This document shows, piece after piece, positions 8,664-19,166 of a DNA stretch of 64,000 bases. Location: contig CAKPXF010000002.1 of assembly GCA_934201705.1 (NCBI GenBank), positions 70,733 through 134,732 on the forward strand. Direction: 5' to 3'. Each line of letters starts with the position of its first letter. The stretch's first letter is position 1. Below the pieces are notes generated by a model. The model made no database searches. It saw nothing but the letters and a program-made list of their open reading frames with translations, and was not told the DNA's origin. A program made the translations under genes and the position numbers. The stretch comes from an uncultured Bacilli bacterium (GTDB lineage Bacteria; Bacillota_I; Bacilli_A; RFN20; CAG-631).

Positions 8664-10271
8664 ATGAAAAAAATTAGTTTATTATTATCTTTAGCATCTA
8701 TTATATGCATTACTTCATGTACTAATAAAAACAATTCAAATGATACAAACTATTCTAATCCACAAGTTTTGACAGAAGCAGGAACATATCCAATTATTAA
8801 TGAGGAATATAAAGGAAAAGTAACTTTAAAAATAATGGGAGCTTCAAATGCAGCTATTAATCCTGATTGGTCTAAAAATAAGTTTTTTATAAGAATGAGT
8901 GAGCTTACTGGCGTTAATTTTGACTTCCAAGTTTATGGCGATGATATGTACACTGAAAAAAAAGGACTTGCTTTATCAACAGGAAACAACCTACCTGATA
9001 TTTTCCTTAAAGCTAATTTTTCAAATTATGATGAAGTTACTTATGGTGGTAAAACAATTATTAGCTTAAATAAATTAATTGATGACTATGCACCAAATCT
9101 AAAAAAAATTTTAAATGATAATCCAATTATTAAAAAATCAATTACAACTGTCGATGGTAATATTTATGCATTGCCAACAATTTATTTAAATTTACCAAAT
9201 AATGCTACTACAAATATGAGAGGATTCTTTTGGATTAATCAATTATGGATGAATGATTTATCGTTAACTATGCCAACAACTCCAGATGAGTTCTTAAATG
9301 TTTTAAGAAAATTTAAGAAAGAAAAATGCTTGATAGATGATTCTTATCCATTAGTAATTGCTGGAATAGATGATTTAGTAAAAATATTTAATTTCTTTGG
9401 AATGGATTTAACTCAATATTGGGTTCAAGGTAATAGTTCAAATAAATTAGATTTTTGCCCACAAACTGAAGAATTTAAAGAATGCTTAGCATTTATTAAG
9501 ACAATGGTAAATGAGGGCTTAATGAATAGTGATTGGTCAACAACAACACCTACTCAAGTAAATGCTAAAGGTTCATCTGGAGATTATTATGGTTGTTTTA
9601 TTCAAGCAGCTCCACAATATGTTGTTGGCTTTGATAAAATGAAACAATATACAACATTAAACCCAATTTCAACAAATGGCAATGATGGTTTTTGGGGGGC
9701 AAATTATCCAGTTCAAAGAGGATGCTTTGCAATAACTAGTGCATGTAAATATCCAGAAGCAGCAATTAGATTTATTGATTCTTTATACGATATTTCTTCT
9801 CCATATGGCTTATGGTCATCAATTGGCCAGGAAAATCAAGAATGGAAATGGCTAGATGAAAGTAAGACTGCCTGGAAATCTACAGTTAGTGATCAAAATT
9901 ATTCTGAAGTAATGGCAACAACAATTATTCAAACTGGTGATGGAATGCCTTATGCTGTAGATGAATCGTTTTATGAGAGACAACAAACTGATACCGACTT
10001 ATATACTAGGCCTTTAAGAAATAAACAAATGCAATATGGAAAGGTTGGTTATCCAAATGTTTACTTTAATAAAACTGAATTAAGAGAAATTAGTGATTTA
10101 GCAACTGATATTAATAATTATGTTAATAGATATATTGCTAATACAATTTCAGGCTCAAAGAATTTATCTTCTGATTGGGATAACTTTAAAGAATTTAAAC
10201 GTATTGATTTAGATAGATATTTACAAATATTACAAGGAAGATACGATGATTTTTATAATTCTATAAAATAA
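8664..10271 (+). CDS. Extracellular sugar-binding lipoprotein of the ABC importer (LplA type)
   Basis: The solute-binding protein of the preceding two permeases has about 535 aa, long as usual for the LplA/YtcQ class. The signal peptide ends in ITSC (Cys19). The start of the mature part (YKGKVTLKIMGASN, then the SKNKFFIRMSELTGVNFDF region) is typical of family-1 binding proteins of this class, as is the late FKEFKRIDLDRYLQILQ. The ATG at 8664 follows AAAGGAGAAAGAAAA and gives a proper signal peptide; an upstream TTG would add a hydrophilic extension and is rejected. The ligand is unknown; with GH42 and GH43 neighbours a galactose- or arabinose-containing oligosaccharide is plausible. Confidence 0.9.
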   Translation: MKKISLLLSLASIICITSCTNKNNSNDTNYSNPQVLTEAGTYPIINEEYKGKVTLKIMGASNAAINPDWSKNKFFIRMSELTGVNFDFQVYGDDMYTEKKGLALSTGNNLPDIFLKANFSNYDEVTYGGKTIISLNKLIDDYAPNLKKILNDNPIIKKSITTVDGNIYALPTIYLNLPNNATTNMRGFFWINQLWMNDLSLTMPTTPDEFLNVLRKFKKEKCLIDDSYPLVIAGIDDLVKIFNFFGMDLTQYWVQGNSSNKLDFCPQTEEFKECLAFIKTMVNEGLMNSDWSTTTPTQVNAKGSSGDYYGCFIQAAPQYVVGFDKMKQYTTLNPISTNGNDGFWGANYPVQRGCFAITSACKYPEAAIRFIDSLYDISSPYGLWSSIGQENQEWKWLDESKTAWKSTVSDQNYSEVMATTIIQTGDGMPYAVDESFYERQQTDTDLYTRPLRNKQMQYGKVGYPNVYFNKTELREISDLATDINNYVNRYIANTISGSKNLSSDWDNFKEFKRIDLDRYLQILQGRYDDFYNSIK

Positions 10272-10281
10272 GGGCAAAACT

Positions 10282-13098
10282 ATGACAAAAAAAAGTATAT
10301 TTATAAAATTGTTGCTTTTACCAATTGCTGTTAATACCATTACTAGTTGTAGCAACACAAATAGTCAAATAGATAATAATAATCTTTCACTTTCCTATAA
10401 AAAAGAAAATGGAAAATACTATTTTGTATTAAAAAAAGATGGTAAAGAGTATAACACAAATAATACCTCAATAGGTGTTAGTTTTGATAAAAACGAATTT
10501 AGAACAGATTCACCAATATATACAAATTACGATGAAATTAAAAAAAATAACGGCGTGTTTATTGCTAAAGGAAGCATAACATCAAAAAATCATACAACTA
10601 TTTCTTTTGCAGATTATTTTTCGCTTTTTGAAAACAAATTACAAGTTAATAGAACATTTAAAGTAACAAATGTTGGTGATGATTATGGCTTTATGGTTGA
10701 ACAAAAGTGGAATGAAAATGATAAGGCCACAATATATGATTATGATTGGTTTGTTCCTGCAAGCTATTATGTTACTGGAGCACATGATTTTTCTGAATCA
10801 TCAACAAGAATGTATTTTGATGGCAATTCTATAGCTATACCTGCTGATGATGTATCGGTTTTACAAGTTAATTCTTTTAAAAATAATCATTGCTTTTCAA
10901 TGCTTGATACAACAAAAGGGTATAGAGAAAATATTATTGAAGATAGATTTACAGATAGTGGACATTTATATATTGATGAAAATATAAATATTCCTGGAAT
11001 AGTTATTAATAACGAAGAAGAAAATATTTCATATGCTCATGTTTATCCAGCGTATACAAACAGAACAAAGGATTTATATATTTATAGGCTATTACCGGTA
11101 AAGGAAAATTTATCAAAAGAAATATCTTATAGCATTTCTCTTAATAATTATAATGACTACCAAACAATGCAAGCTAATACATGGCGAGATGCTTATAAAC
11201 AATTTGGATATGTAGATAAAAGATATGCCTTGAATGAAGTCTTTCAAACATTACTTGATTATGTAAAGAATTCATATAGTGATAAGAATGTTTGGGGAAA
11301 TATTCCACAATATATGACTAAAGCAGATCATTACTTCCCAGATAGTGGTTTTTTATACAGAAATATTGATTTGGCCTTAATGATGTTAAAATATGGAAGG
11401 AAAATAAATGATCAATCAATAATTGGCAACGCCTTTAAAGTAATAAATTATCAAATAGACAATGATAAAATTGACAGTCAAATGAGTGCATATGCAAGAG
11501 ACAATTCGGTTTTTAAAAGAGTTTTATATGATGGGCTAGGCTCAGCTGTTGAATTATTAGCTTATGAAAAAAATGTAAAAGATGGCAATAAAGAATTAGT
11601 TGAAAAATTATATTCTTATATTGTTAAAAAAGCTAAACTATATGAAAATGATGATAGCTTAATGGCATTAAACTTTTATTCTTTACTTTTTAAATATCAA
11701 AATATTTTACATTTAAATTATAAGAGTAAGGTGTTAAATCTCTTAGATATGGCTATTGAAAAAACAAAAGACTTTGGTGGATATTATGGAGCAATTGAAA
11801 CAAATAATACTCGCTTGTCAAGCATGGAAGACTATATGATTATTTTAAGGGGTTTAGTTAATGGCTATGAGTTAACAAACAATAAAAAATATCTAAATGA
11901 AGCCATAAGAATTGCAAATTACTTAGAAACATATCACGTTATTCAACCATTAAATTTAAATTTGATAGGTGCAACTGGAAATGAAGGATATCATTTAGGA
12001 TTTATTGGAAATGAAAGGTTCTTAGGATATGGATATGATTTTAATAATACTAATCATGGTATTTTAGATATCGCAACAACATCATCTACTATTGAATATT
12101 TAAAGTTATATCAATATACAAATGATTTACATTATTATGATTTCTTTGAATTAAAATTATATAATTCTTTGTTATATATTAATATGGGAGACAAAATAGG
12201 CTACATGGATGATGTTAATCATTCATCTGGAAAAGGCTATATGAATGAATTCGCAGGCAATTCAACTATTAAATCAGGATATGCAGATGGAGGAATTAAA
12301 GGAGCCGTTCATGATTCAATAATTGGTTGGAATGTTTATGAAATACTAAGTTCTTTATTTTATTTAGAAAGTATTAATTATGATAAGTTAAATGATAATG
12401 AATTAATTCATGATTTATCCAAAAATAAGCTTATTGAAACTTCAACTAATGATTATACAAGCTATTATATGATAGATGATAATGATAAAACATATTATCA
12501 TGCTAGCAATAATAGCGAATTAATAATAGATTTAAATGAATATTGTTACATAAAGAATATTGATTTATTAGTAAATAATAAGGAAAATGTAAAAATCAGT
12601 GTTTCAAGTGATAAAAAAAATTATGTAGCATATGAAGAAAGTATTAATTCTATAAGATATGTCAAGCTTTCTATCAAAAAAGACACAAAAATATTTGAAG
12701 TAAAAATAAATGGAAGGCCGATGCTATATAAAACATTGAGTTATAATTCGACAATTATTAATGAAGAAGAATCAATGAATAAATGCATAGATCCTTCAAA
12801 TTATGACACAATGTGGACTATAAAAAATGATAGTGAAACATTAATACTTGATTTAAATAATGAACACGATATCTACCAAATAGCCTTAAAATTTAAAGAC
12901 TTACAAAACTATAATTATTTAGTTGAATATTCAAGTGATAACGAAAACTATAAAACATATAGTGAAGAAAAATCTAACATAATAAAATTTGTCTATGTAG
13001 ATGAAAAGTATGTAAAAGCAAGATATATAAGATTAACAATAAAAAACAATAATAAGTCAAATATATATTTAGCTGATTTTAAAGTGATGGGGAATTAG
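10282..13098 (+). CDS. Surface lipoprotein, probable glycoside hydrolase with C-terminal discoidin-like domains
   Basis: The protein has 938 aa, with a signal peptide ending in TSC (Cys23). Residues about 35-290 look all-beta. Residues about 300-700 are helical with regular hairpins resembling an (alpha/alpha)6 barrel of the six-hairpin glycosidase type, with aromatic and acidic motifs such as GATGNEGYH and FLGYGYDFNN. Two F5/8 type C-like modules follow (about 715-830 and 835-938; the second ends in ARYIRLTI and LADFKVMGN), normally used to bind carbohydrate. I cannot assign a CAZy family or catalytic residues. Its place between the binding lipoprotein and GH43 suggests it trims the polymer outside before import. 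Confidence 0.7.
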   Translation: MTKKSIFIKLLLLPIAVNTITSCSNTNSQIDNNNLSLSYKKENGKYYFVLKKDGKEYNTNNTSIGVSFDKNEFRTDSPIYTNYDEIKKNNGVFIAKGSITSKNHTTISFADYFSLFENKLQVNRTFKVTNVGDDYGFMVEQKWNENDKATIYDYDWFVPASYYVTGAHDFSESSTRMYFDGNSIAIPADDVSVLQVNSFKNNHCFSMLDTTKGYRENIIEDRFTDSGHLYIDENINIPGIVINNEEENISYAHVYPAYTNRTKDLYIYRLLPVKENLSKEISYSISLNNYNDYQTMQANTWRDAYKQFGYVDKRYALNEVFQTLLDYVKNSYSDKNVWGNIPQYMTKADHYFPDSGFLYRNIDLALMMLKYGRKINDQSIIGNAFKVINYQIDNDKIDSQMSAYARDNSVFKRVLYDGLGSAVELLAYEKNVKDGNKELVEKLYSYIVKKAKLYENDDSLMALNFYSLLFKYQNILHLNYKSKVLNLLDMAIEKTKDFGGYYGAIETNNTRLSSMEDYMIILRGLVNGYELTNNKKYLNEAIRIANYLETYHVIQPLNLNLIGATGNEGYHLGFIGNERFLGYGYDFNNTNHGILDIATTSSTIEYLKLYQYTNDLHYYDFFELKLYNSLLYINMGDKIGYMDDVNHSSGKGYMNEFAGNSTIKSGYADGGIKGAVHDSIIGWNVYEILSSLFYLESINYDKLNDNELIHDLSKNKLIETSTNDYTSYYMIDDNDKTYYHASNNSELIIDLNEYCYIKNIDLLVNNKENVKISVSSDKKNYVAYEESINSIRYVKLSIKKDTKIFEVKINGRPMLYKTLSYNSTIINEEESMNKCIDPSNYDTMWTIKNDSETLILDLNNEHDIYQIALKFKDLQNYNYLVEYSSDNENYKTYSEEKSNIIKFVYVDEKYVKARYIRLTIKNNNKSNIYLADFKVMGN

Positions 13099-13099
13099 T

Positions 13100-13957
13100 A
13101 TGAAACTTAATGAAATTTATATGAGAGATCCTTTTATGTATATAGAGGATGGGATTGGTTATTTAATTGGAACCACTGATACAACTGCTTGGGGAGGAAA
13201 GGCATCAGGTTTTTTGGGCTATAAAACTAAAGATATGGAAAATTTTGAAGGTCCATATGTTTTGTTTTCAAATAATGACTCTTTTTGGGCAGATGAAAAC
13301 TTTTGGGCTCCAGAACTTCATAAAATCGATGGTAAGTATTATATATTAGCATCATTTAAAAAGAAAGGAAAATGTAGAGCATCACAAGCATTAGTTTGCG
13401 ATACTCCATTTGGAAAATATATTCCTTCAAAAAAGCCATTTACTCCAAGTAATCTTGAGTGTTTGGATGCGACATTTTATAAAGAAAATAATGAATTTTA
13501 CACTATTTTTTGTAATGAATGGACACAATGCAAGGATGGAAAGATATGCCTTGCTAAGTTGAATAAAGATTTAACAGAAACATTTGATGTTAAAGAATTG
13601 TTTTCTGCTTCAAGTGCTTCATGGGCAATTCCATTTGGAACGAATAATGACTGCTATGTTACTGATGGGCCATTTATTTATAAAAGTGAAAAAGGAAGAT
13701 TGTTTATGCTTTGGTCAAGTACTAGCGTAAATGGTTATGCAATTGGTTACTCATACTCTGATGATGGAATTAATGGACCTTGGATTCATAGTGATAAAAC
13801 ATTGTATGATGGCAATGGTGGACATGGAATGATTTTTGAATTTAATGGTAAAAAATATTTAATAATTCATTGTCCGAATTCACCATCACTAAGTGAAAGG
13901 CCATTAATTAAAGAAATCATAGAATCATCTAATTATTTATATTTAAAAGAAAACTAA
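13100..13957 (+). CDS. Glycoside hydrolase family 43 (arabinosidase/xylosidase-like), cytoplasmic
   Basis: A five-bladed propeller enzyme of 285 aa. The opening MRDPF carries the catalytic base Asp10, WAPE is at about 69-72, and LDATFY has the expected pKa-modulating Asp123. In place of the usual EGP motif the protein has VTDGP, and a CNEW motif (Glu140) may supply the acid, as in a subgroup of GH43 that ends with GGHGMIFEFNGKKYL. No signal peptide is seen, so it acts on imported oligosaccharides. The ATG lies one base after the previous stop, with GATGGGGA as ribosome site. The exact substrate (alpha-L-arabinose or beta-xylose linkage) cannot be read from sequence. Confidence 0.85.
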   Translation: MKLNEIYMRDPFMYIEDGIGYLIGTTDTTAWGGKASGFLGYKTKDMENFEGPYVLFSNNDSFWADENFWAPELHKIDGKYYILASFKKKGKCRASQALVCDTPFGKYIPSKKPFTPSNLECLDATFYKENNEFYTIFCNEWTQCKDGKICLAKLNKDLTETFDVKELFSASSASWAIPFGTNNDCYVTDGPFIYKSEKGRLFMLWSSTSVNGYAIGYSYSDDGINGPWIHSDKTLYDGNGGHGMIFEFNGKKYLIIHCPNSPSLSERPLIKEIIESSNYLYLKEN

Positions 13958-13991
13958 AATAAAGCCTCTGCTTAGATTGGAGGCTTTATTT
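13957..13991. terminator. Bidirectional terminator between GH43 and miaA
   Basis: A 12-bp perfect stem pairs AAATAAAGCCTC (13957-13968) with GAGGCTTTATTT (13980-13991) around an 11-base loop. A/T-rich flanks on both sides allow use from either direction. The right arm contains the miaA stop codon. Confidence 0.8.
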
Positions 13992-14870
13992 ATTATATAA
14001 TTCAATAATTTTATTTAAAGCATTTTCATCATTACTTATCCAATTAACATCAAATTGGTTCTTAAACCAAGTATTTTGCCTTTTTGCATATTGATGAGTA
14101 TGAATTTTCATTAATTCCTTAGCTTCATCTAAAGTAATTTCATTGTTTAAGTAGCTTCTTATTTCTTTAAAGCCAATAGCTTTTGTAGCTGTTGTCTTGT
14201 AAGGACAGTTTTTAATTTCAGCAATTAATCCTTCATCAAACATCATATCAATTCTTTTATCGATTCTTTCGTTTAAGATTTCTCTTGGTAAAGTTAAGCC
14301 AATAAGTAAGCAATCATAAAGCATTTTATGCTCTTGTGTAGCAATTATTTCAGATTTGGTTTTTCCACTTTCTTTATATATGGCTATTGCTCTTATAATT
14401 CTACGTCTATTGTTTACATGGATTTCTTTAGCTGATAGTGGGTCAATGGTAGTTAAATAATCGTGTAGCTGTTGATTTGTATAATTTTGATATTCCTTTT
14501 CAATATCAATGTTAGTGGCTTGTTGCTCTTCAAAGTTATAATCATATAAAGCAGCTTTAATGTAAAGGCCACTGCCACCAACAATTATAGGCACCTTATT
14601 TTTACTTAAAACCAAATCAATAACTTGACGAATGTTTTTTTGGTATTCTTGTACGCTATAATTTTCATTTACATCCTTAAAGTCAAGAAGATGATGAACT
14701 ACTCCTTGCTTTTCCTCTTCTTTAATTTTATCAGTTACAATATTTAATCCCTTATAGACTTGTAAGGCATCTCCATTTATTATCTCACCATCTAGTTTTT
14801 TAGCAAGCTTAATTGAAATGGCAGTTTTTCCAACTGCAGTTTGTCCAACTATTACAATTATTTTTTTCAT
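13986..14870 (-). CDS. miaA: tRNA dimethylallyltransferase
   Basis: MiaA adds a dimethylallyl group to N6 of A37 in tRNAs that read UNN codons. The protein is 294 aa with P-loop GQTAVGKT (9-16), DALQVYKG (Asp34, usually DSMQVY), GGSGLYIKA and the NNRRRIIRA motif, plus KAIGFKEI and the C-terminal QYAKRQNTWF helix that contacts tRNA. It follows mutL by one base on the minus strand, so mutS-mutL-miaA read as one operon, a common order in Firmicutes. Length is normal and nothing is missing. Confidence 0.97.
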   Translation of the reverse strand: MKKIIVIVGQTAVGKTAISIKLAKKLDGEIINGDALQVYKGLNIVTDKIKEEEKQGVVHHLLDFKDVNENYSVQEYQKNIRQVIDLVLSKNKVPIIVGGSGLYIKAALYDYNFEEQQATNIDIEKEYQNYTNQQLHDYLTTIDPLSAKEIHVNNRRRIIRAIAIYKESGKTKSEIIATQEHKMLYDCLLIGLTLPREILNERIDKRIDMMFDEGLIAEIKNCPYKTTATKAIGFKEIRSYLNNEITLDEAKELMKIHTHQYAKRQNTWFKNQFDVNWISNDENALNKIIELYNK

Positions 14871-14871
14871 A

Positions 14872-16617
14872 TTACGCCCTTTTAAAGAATTTTTCTAATT
14901 CATATTTAGTATATTTAATCATTGTAGGTCTACCATGTGGACAAGTATATGGATCCTTGCATTTAAATAAATCCTTAATAATTATTTCCATTTCATGAGT
15001 TGTCAAAAAAGTATTTCCTTTTAATGATGCTTTACATGCAGCAGTAGCAATTGCATAATCAGTTAATAGATTATTATCAATTCTTCTATTATTTAGTATT
15101 TGACTTATGACATCATCAATATAAACCTTTAAATCAATTCTATTAAAGTAATAAGGAATAGTAGTTATTTTTATAGAATTATTTCCAAAGGGTTCAGCAT
15201 TTATATGTAATGATAAAAGCAAAGGCAAATATTCATTAATTATTTCAAAATCAGCATTTGAAAAATCTATTACTAATGGTACAAGTAAGTCAACATTATT
15301 ACTAGGTTCTTTAAATAACTTTTGATATTTTTCATATCTTACTCTTTCTTGCGCAGCATGTTGATCAACCAAAATAAAGCCATCTTTATTTTGAGCGATT
15401 ATATATGTTCCATGAATTTGACCGATTATTTCATACTCAAAGTGATTTTCCACTTCTTCATCAAATTTAATAGTTTCTTGAACTATTTTAGTTGGCTGAT
15501 AAGGTGTTTCTTCTTCGCTTACAATATTAACTTCTTCATTGAAAAGATCATTATTAATAGTAGAAAACATTTCCTTATTTGCAACTTGAGGGATTTTATT
15601 AGTATTAATTTCTTGATTAATAATAAGATTTGCATTTTTTAAGGCATTGCTAATAGTACTTTTAATAAGTTCTTTTAGTTCACTTTCCTTAGAAATTCTT
15701 ATTTCTTGCTTTGTTGGATGAACATTGACATCAAGTAATGTTGAATCAGTTTCAATATACAAAACAGTATAAGGATATCTATTTTCAAATAAAAATTCAT
15801 GATATCCTTCAATTACACAATCAGATAATATTTTATTTCTAACGCTTCTTTTATTAACAAATGTATTAATAGAATAACGATTTGATTTAGAAATTTTAAT
15901 ATTACTTGTATAGCCATAAACCCTGAAATCATTATTTTCTTTTTCAAAATAAATCATATTTTTAGCAATTTCTAAACCATATATTTCAGAAATAATTTCA
16001 ATAATATCATTTCTACCTGATGTTTTAAAAATTAATTTGCCATTACTAGTTAAAGAAAAAGAAATACTAGGATTAGCAAGAGCTAATTTATTAACAACAT
16101 CAATAATGAATGAAAGCTCACTTTTATCTGATTTTAAGTATTTTAATCTGGCTGGAGTGTTATAAAACAATTCTTCAACGACAATATCTGTCCCTTTATT
16201 TGTAGCACAAGGACTAATTTCAACAACGTTTGAATTCAAGCAATATAGCATTGTTCCAACCTGACTATCCTCTTCTTTAGTTTTTAAGGTAAATTTACTA
16301 ACTGAAGAAATTGCACTTAAAGCTTCACCGCGAAAGCCCATTGTTTTAATAGCAAACAAATCTTGGTCAAAATGAATTTTACTAGTTGCATGTCGCTTAA
16401 TAGACAAAATAGCGTCGTCCCTTGACATACCAACACCATTGTCTTTAATTTCTATTAATGTTCTTCCACCATCAACTAAGAAAACATCAATTTTATTAGC
16501 TTTAGCATCTATCGAGTTTTCAACTAATTCTTTAACAACTGACCCTGGTCGTTCAACAACTTCTCCAGCGGCAATTTTATCTGCAAGAGAAGCATCTAAT
16601 ATATTAATTCTATTCAT
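14872..16617 (-). CDS. mutL: DNA mismatch repair protein MutL, endonuclease-type
   Basis: The 581-aa protein has an N-terminal GHKL ATPase (KIAAGEVVERPGSVVKELVENS, DNGVGM, GFRGEALSAISS) and a C-terminal dimerisation domain. The latter contains DQHAAQERVRYE, which fits the DQHA-x2-E-x4-E endonuclease motif, and CPHGRPT, the paired zinc-binding motif. This MutL should therefore nick the new strand itself, as in bacteria without MutH. It abuts mutS: the stop codon of mutS and the ATG of mutL share one base. Low-complexity linker residues at about 330-385 separate the domains. Confidence 0.97.
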   Translation of the reverse strand: MNRINILDASLADKIAAGEVVERPGSVVKELVENSIDAKANKIDVFLVDGGRTLIEIKDNGVGMSRDDAILSIKRHATSKIHFDQDLFAIKTMGFRGEALSAISSVSKFTLKTKEEDSQVGTMLYCLNSNVVEISPCATNKGTDIVVEELFYNTPARLKYLKSDKSELSFIIDVVNKLALANPSISFSLTSNGKLIFKTSGRNDIIEIISEIYGLEIAKNMIYFEKENNDFRVYGYTSNIKISKSNRYSINTFVNKRSVRNKILSDCVIEGYHEFLFENRYPYTVLYIETDSTLLDVNVHPTKQEIRISKESELKELIKSTISNALKNANLIINQEINTNKIPQVANKEMFSTINNDLFNEEVNIVSEEETPYQPTKIVQETIKFDEEVENHFEYEIIGQIHGTYIIAQNKDGFILVDQHAAQERVRYEKYQKLFKEPSNNVDLLVPLVIDFSNADFEIINEYLPLLLSLHINAEPFGNNSIKITTIPYYFNRIDLKVYIDDVISQILNNRRIDNNLLTDYAIATAACKASLKGNTFLTTHEMEIIIKDLFKCKDPYTCPHGRPTMIKYTKYELEKFFKRA

Positions 16618-19166
16618 TATTTGCTCCCTCCATCGACCTTACGCTTCAACTCAAATAAATAAGTTAAGGCTTCAAGAGGAGTCATTTCTAAAGGATTCAT
16701 CTTCTTTAATTCATTTACATATTCAGGCTCTTTAATGACTTCTTTTGTCTTTATTGGATTAGTATTAACAATAACGTTGCCATTACTTTCTTTAATCTCT
16801 AAAATTTCTTTAGCTCTTTTTAATAATTCATCAGGTAAATGAGCTAAACGTGCAACATTAATACCATATGATTTATTAGTAGCACCTAAAACCATTTTGT
16901 ATAAAAATGTAACATCGTCATCATTTTCAACAACAGCCGCATGAAGATTAACTAATCCTTTAATACTATTTGATAGAGCTGTTAATTCATGATAATGTGT
17001 TGAAAATAAAGTGATAGCTTTCTTTTTATCACAAATGTATTCAATTATTGCTTGAGCTAGAGCCATACCATCAAATGTTGCTGTACCGCGGCCCACTTCA
17101 TCAAATAAAATAAGTGAGTGCTCGCTACTATGCTGTAAGGCATAATTAACCTCATTCATTTCAATCATAAATGTAGATTGACCAGATATTAAGTCATCGC
17201 TAGCGCCAATACGAGTAAATATACCATCAAATACTGGAAGGCAGGCACTATCTGCGGCAACAAAGCATCCTATTTGAGCCATAATTGAAGCTAGTGCAAC
17301 TTGTTTCATAAATGTTGATTTTCCACCCATATTAGGACCAGATATTAATATAAAATGTTCATTATCATTAATTGTAACATCATTTGGTACATAAGTGTTT
17401 AATTTATTAATAGCTTCCATTACAGGATGACGGCCGTTTTTTACCTCTAAGGTATTATTGGTATTAAATGTTGGCCGAACATAATGATTTAATGATGATA
17501 CTTCAGCAAAAGAAACCATAACGTCAATAAATGAAATAACATCAGCGACCTCTTGAATTTGCTTCGTTAATGTTTTTATGTAATTCCTTAAATCGTTAAA
17601 TAATTCATATTCCAAAGCCATTATTTTATCATCAGCAGATAAAATAAATTTTTCTTTTTCTTTTAATTCTGGAGTTATAAATCTTTCAGAATTTGTTGTT
17701 GTTTGTTTTCTAATATAGTTATATTCATCCTTAATTAATGGTAAAAAGGAATTAGTAACCTCAATATAATAGCCAAACACCTTATTAAAGCCAATTTTTA
17801 AATTTTTAATGCCAGTTTTTTCCCTTTCACTATTTTCAAGATTAGCTATGTAATTTTTACCATCCTTAGATGCAAATTTTAAATCGTCAAGTTGTGAATC
17901 ATAGTTATCCTTTATCATTCCACCTTCTTTAACACTAAGTGGCGGATTTTCAACTATAGCATTTTCAAGCTTATTTGTCATTTCACTTAAACAATTAATT
18001 TTATTTGCTAAAGAAGTTAAATTAATTTTATTTAATGATTCTTTAATATCAGGCATTACAACAAATGATTTTTTTAATTGTAATAAATCACGAGCATTAG
18101 CATTACCATATGATATTTTAGCAATTAATCTTTCTAAGTCATAAACCTCATCTAATTGATTTATTAATTCTTGTCTTACTAAATAATTGTTTGATAGTAT
18201 TTCAACAATATCTAATCTTTCATTTATTTCATCAACATTACATAGCGGCTTAATAATGAATTTTTTTAAAAGTCTTGCTCCCATAGCGGTTTTACTTTTA
18301 TCTAAAAGCCAAAATAATGAACCATAGCGATCATCACTTTTAATAGTACGAGTAAGTTCAAGATTTAATGTTGAATTGCTATCAAGCTGCATAAATTCGC
18401 TATTTTTAACAACATTAGCAACCTTTAAATATTCAATTGTTCTTTTTTGAGTGTTGGTTAGATAATATATTAATTTCGAAATAGAATTTGCTTGTCTAAT
18501 ATCTTTTATTTTGCTAGTAATTTCATATATTTCAAGTGGCATTGCCTCATCTTCTGATACTGTCATAAAGATGTTCATATGCTTATTGATTACAGCTTGA
18601 TATATGTTTTTAAAAGCTTCAGTTGTAACTAATTCTTTTACTTCTAAAGCTTTCAATTCGTTAATTAATAAAATAATGTCATGCTCAACATTAACGACAT
18701 TCAATTCACCAGTTGATAAATCACAATATGCAAGAGTGTAAAAATTAGTATAATCATCAACGTATGCAATATAGTTGTTATCCTTTTCCTTTAAGCCAAT
18801 ATTAATTAAAGTTCCAGGAGTTATAATTTGAATTACGTCACGTTTGACTAATTTATTTTTGCTTAATGCAGGATCCTCTAGTTGCTCAACAATACCAACC
18901 TTATAGCCATTTTTTATTAATGTTTCAATATATGAATTAATAGCATGATATGGTACACCACACATTGGAATTTTATCTTCAACCCCGGCATTTTTACCAG
19001 TTAAAACCAGCTCTAAAACCTTTGAAGCAATTTTTGCATCTTCAAAAAATAATTCATAAAAATCCCCTAGCCTAAAAAGGATTAAAGTGTCAGGATAATC
19101 CTTTTTAATTTCTAAATATTGCATTATCATAGGAGAGTATTTCGTATTTGTATCACCCATAAACAT
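16617..19166 (-). CDS. mutS: DNA mismatch repair protein MutS
   Basis: MutS recognises mispairs and recruits MutL. The 849-aa protein has the N-terminal mismatch-binding domain (YLEIKKDYPDTLILFRLGDFYELF, with the Phe-x-Glu-type wedge in FYELF), connector, lever and clamp, and the ATPase: Walker A GPNMGGKST, FDEVGRGTATFDG, STHYHEL. The ATG at 19166 follows AGGTGAT closely; Met3 (19160) would have more normal spacing, so either may be used. It is the first gene of the mutS-mutL-miaA operon and diverges from tsaE. Confidence 0.97.
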   Translation of the reverse strand: MFMGDTNTKYSPMIMQYLEIKKDYPDTLILFRLGDFYELFFEDAKIASKVLELVLTGKNAGVEDKIPMCGVPYHAINSYIETLIKNGYKVGIVEQLEDPALSKNKLVKRDVIQIITPGTLINIGLKEKDNNYIAYVDDYTNFYTLAYCDLSTGELNVVNVEHDIILLINELKALEVKELVTTEAFKNIYQAVINKHMNIFMTVSEDEAMPLEIYEITSKIKDIRQANSISKLIYYLTNTQKRTIEYLKVANVVKNSEFMQLDSNSTLNLELTRTIKSDDRYGSLFWLLDKSKTAMGARLLKKFIIKPLCNVDEINERLDIVEILSNNYLVRQELINQLDEVYDLERLIAKISYGNANARDLLQLKKSFVVMPDIKESLNKINLTSLANKINCLSEMTNKLENAIVENPPLSVKEGGMIKDNYDSQLDDLKFASKDGKNYIANLENSEREKTGIKNLKIGFNKVFGYYIEVTNSFLPLIKDEYNYIRKQTTTNSERFITPELKEKEKFILSADDKIMALEYELFNDLRNYIKTLTKQIQEVADVISFIDVMVSFAEVSSLNHYVRPTFNTNNTLEVKNGRHPVMEAINKLNTYVPNDVTINDNEHFILISGPNMGGKSTFMKQVALASIMAQIGCFVAADSACLPVFDGIFTRIGASDDLISGQSTFMIEMNEVNYALQHSSEHSLILFDEVGRGTATFDGMALAQAIIEYICDKKKAITLFSTHYHELTALSNSIKGLVNLHAAVVENDDDVTFLYKMVLGATNKSYGINVARLAHLPDELLKRAKEILEIKESNGNVIVNTNPIKTKEVIKEPEYVNELKKMNPLEMTPLEALTYLFELKRKVDGGSK

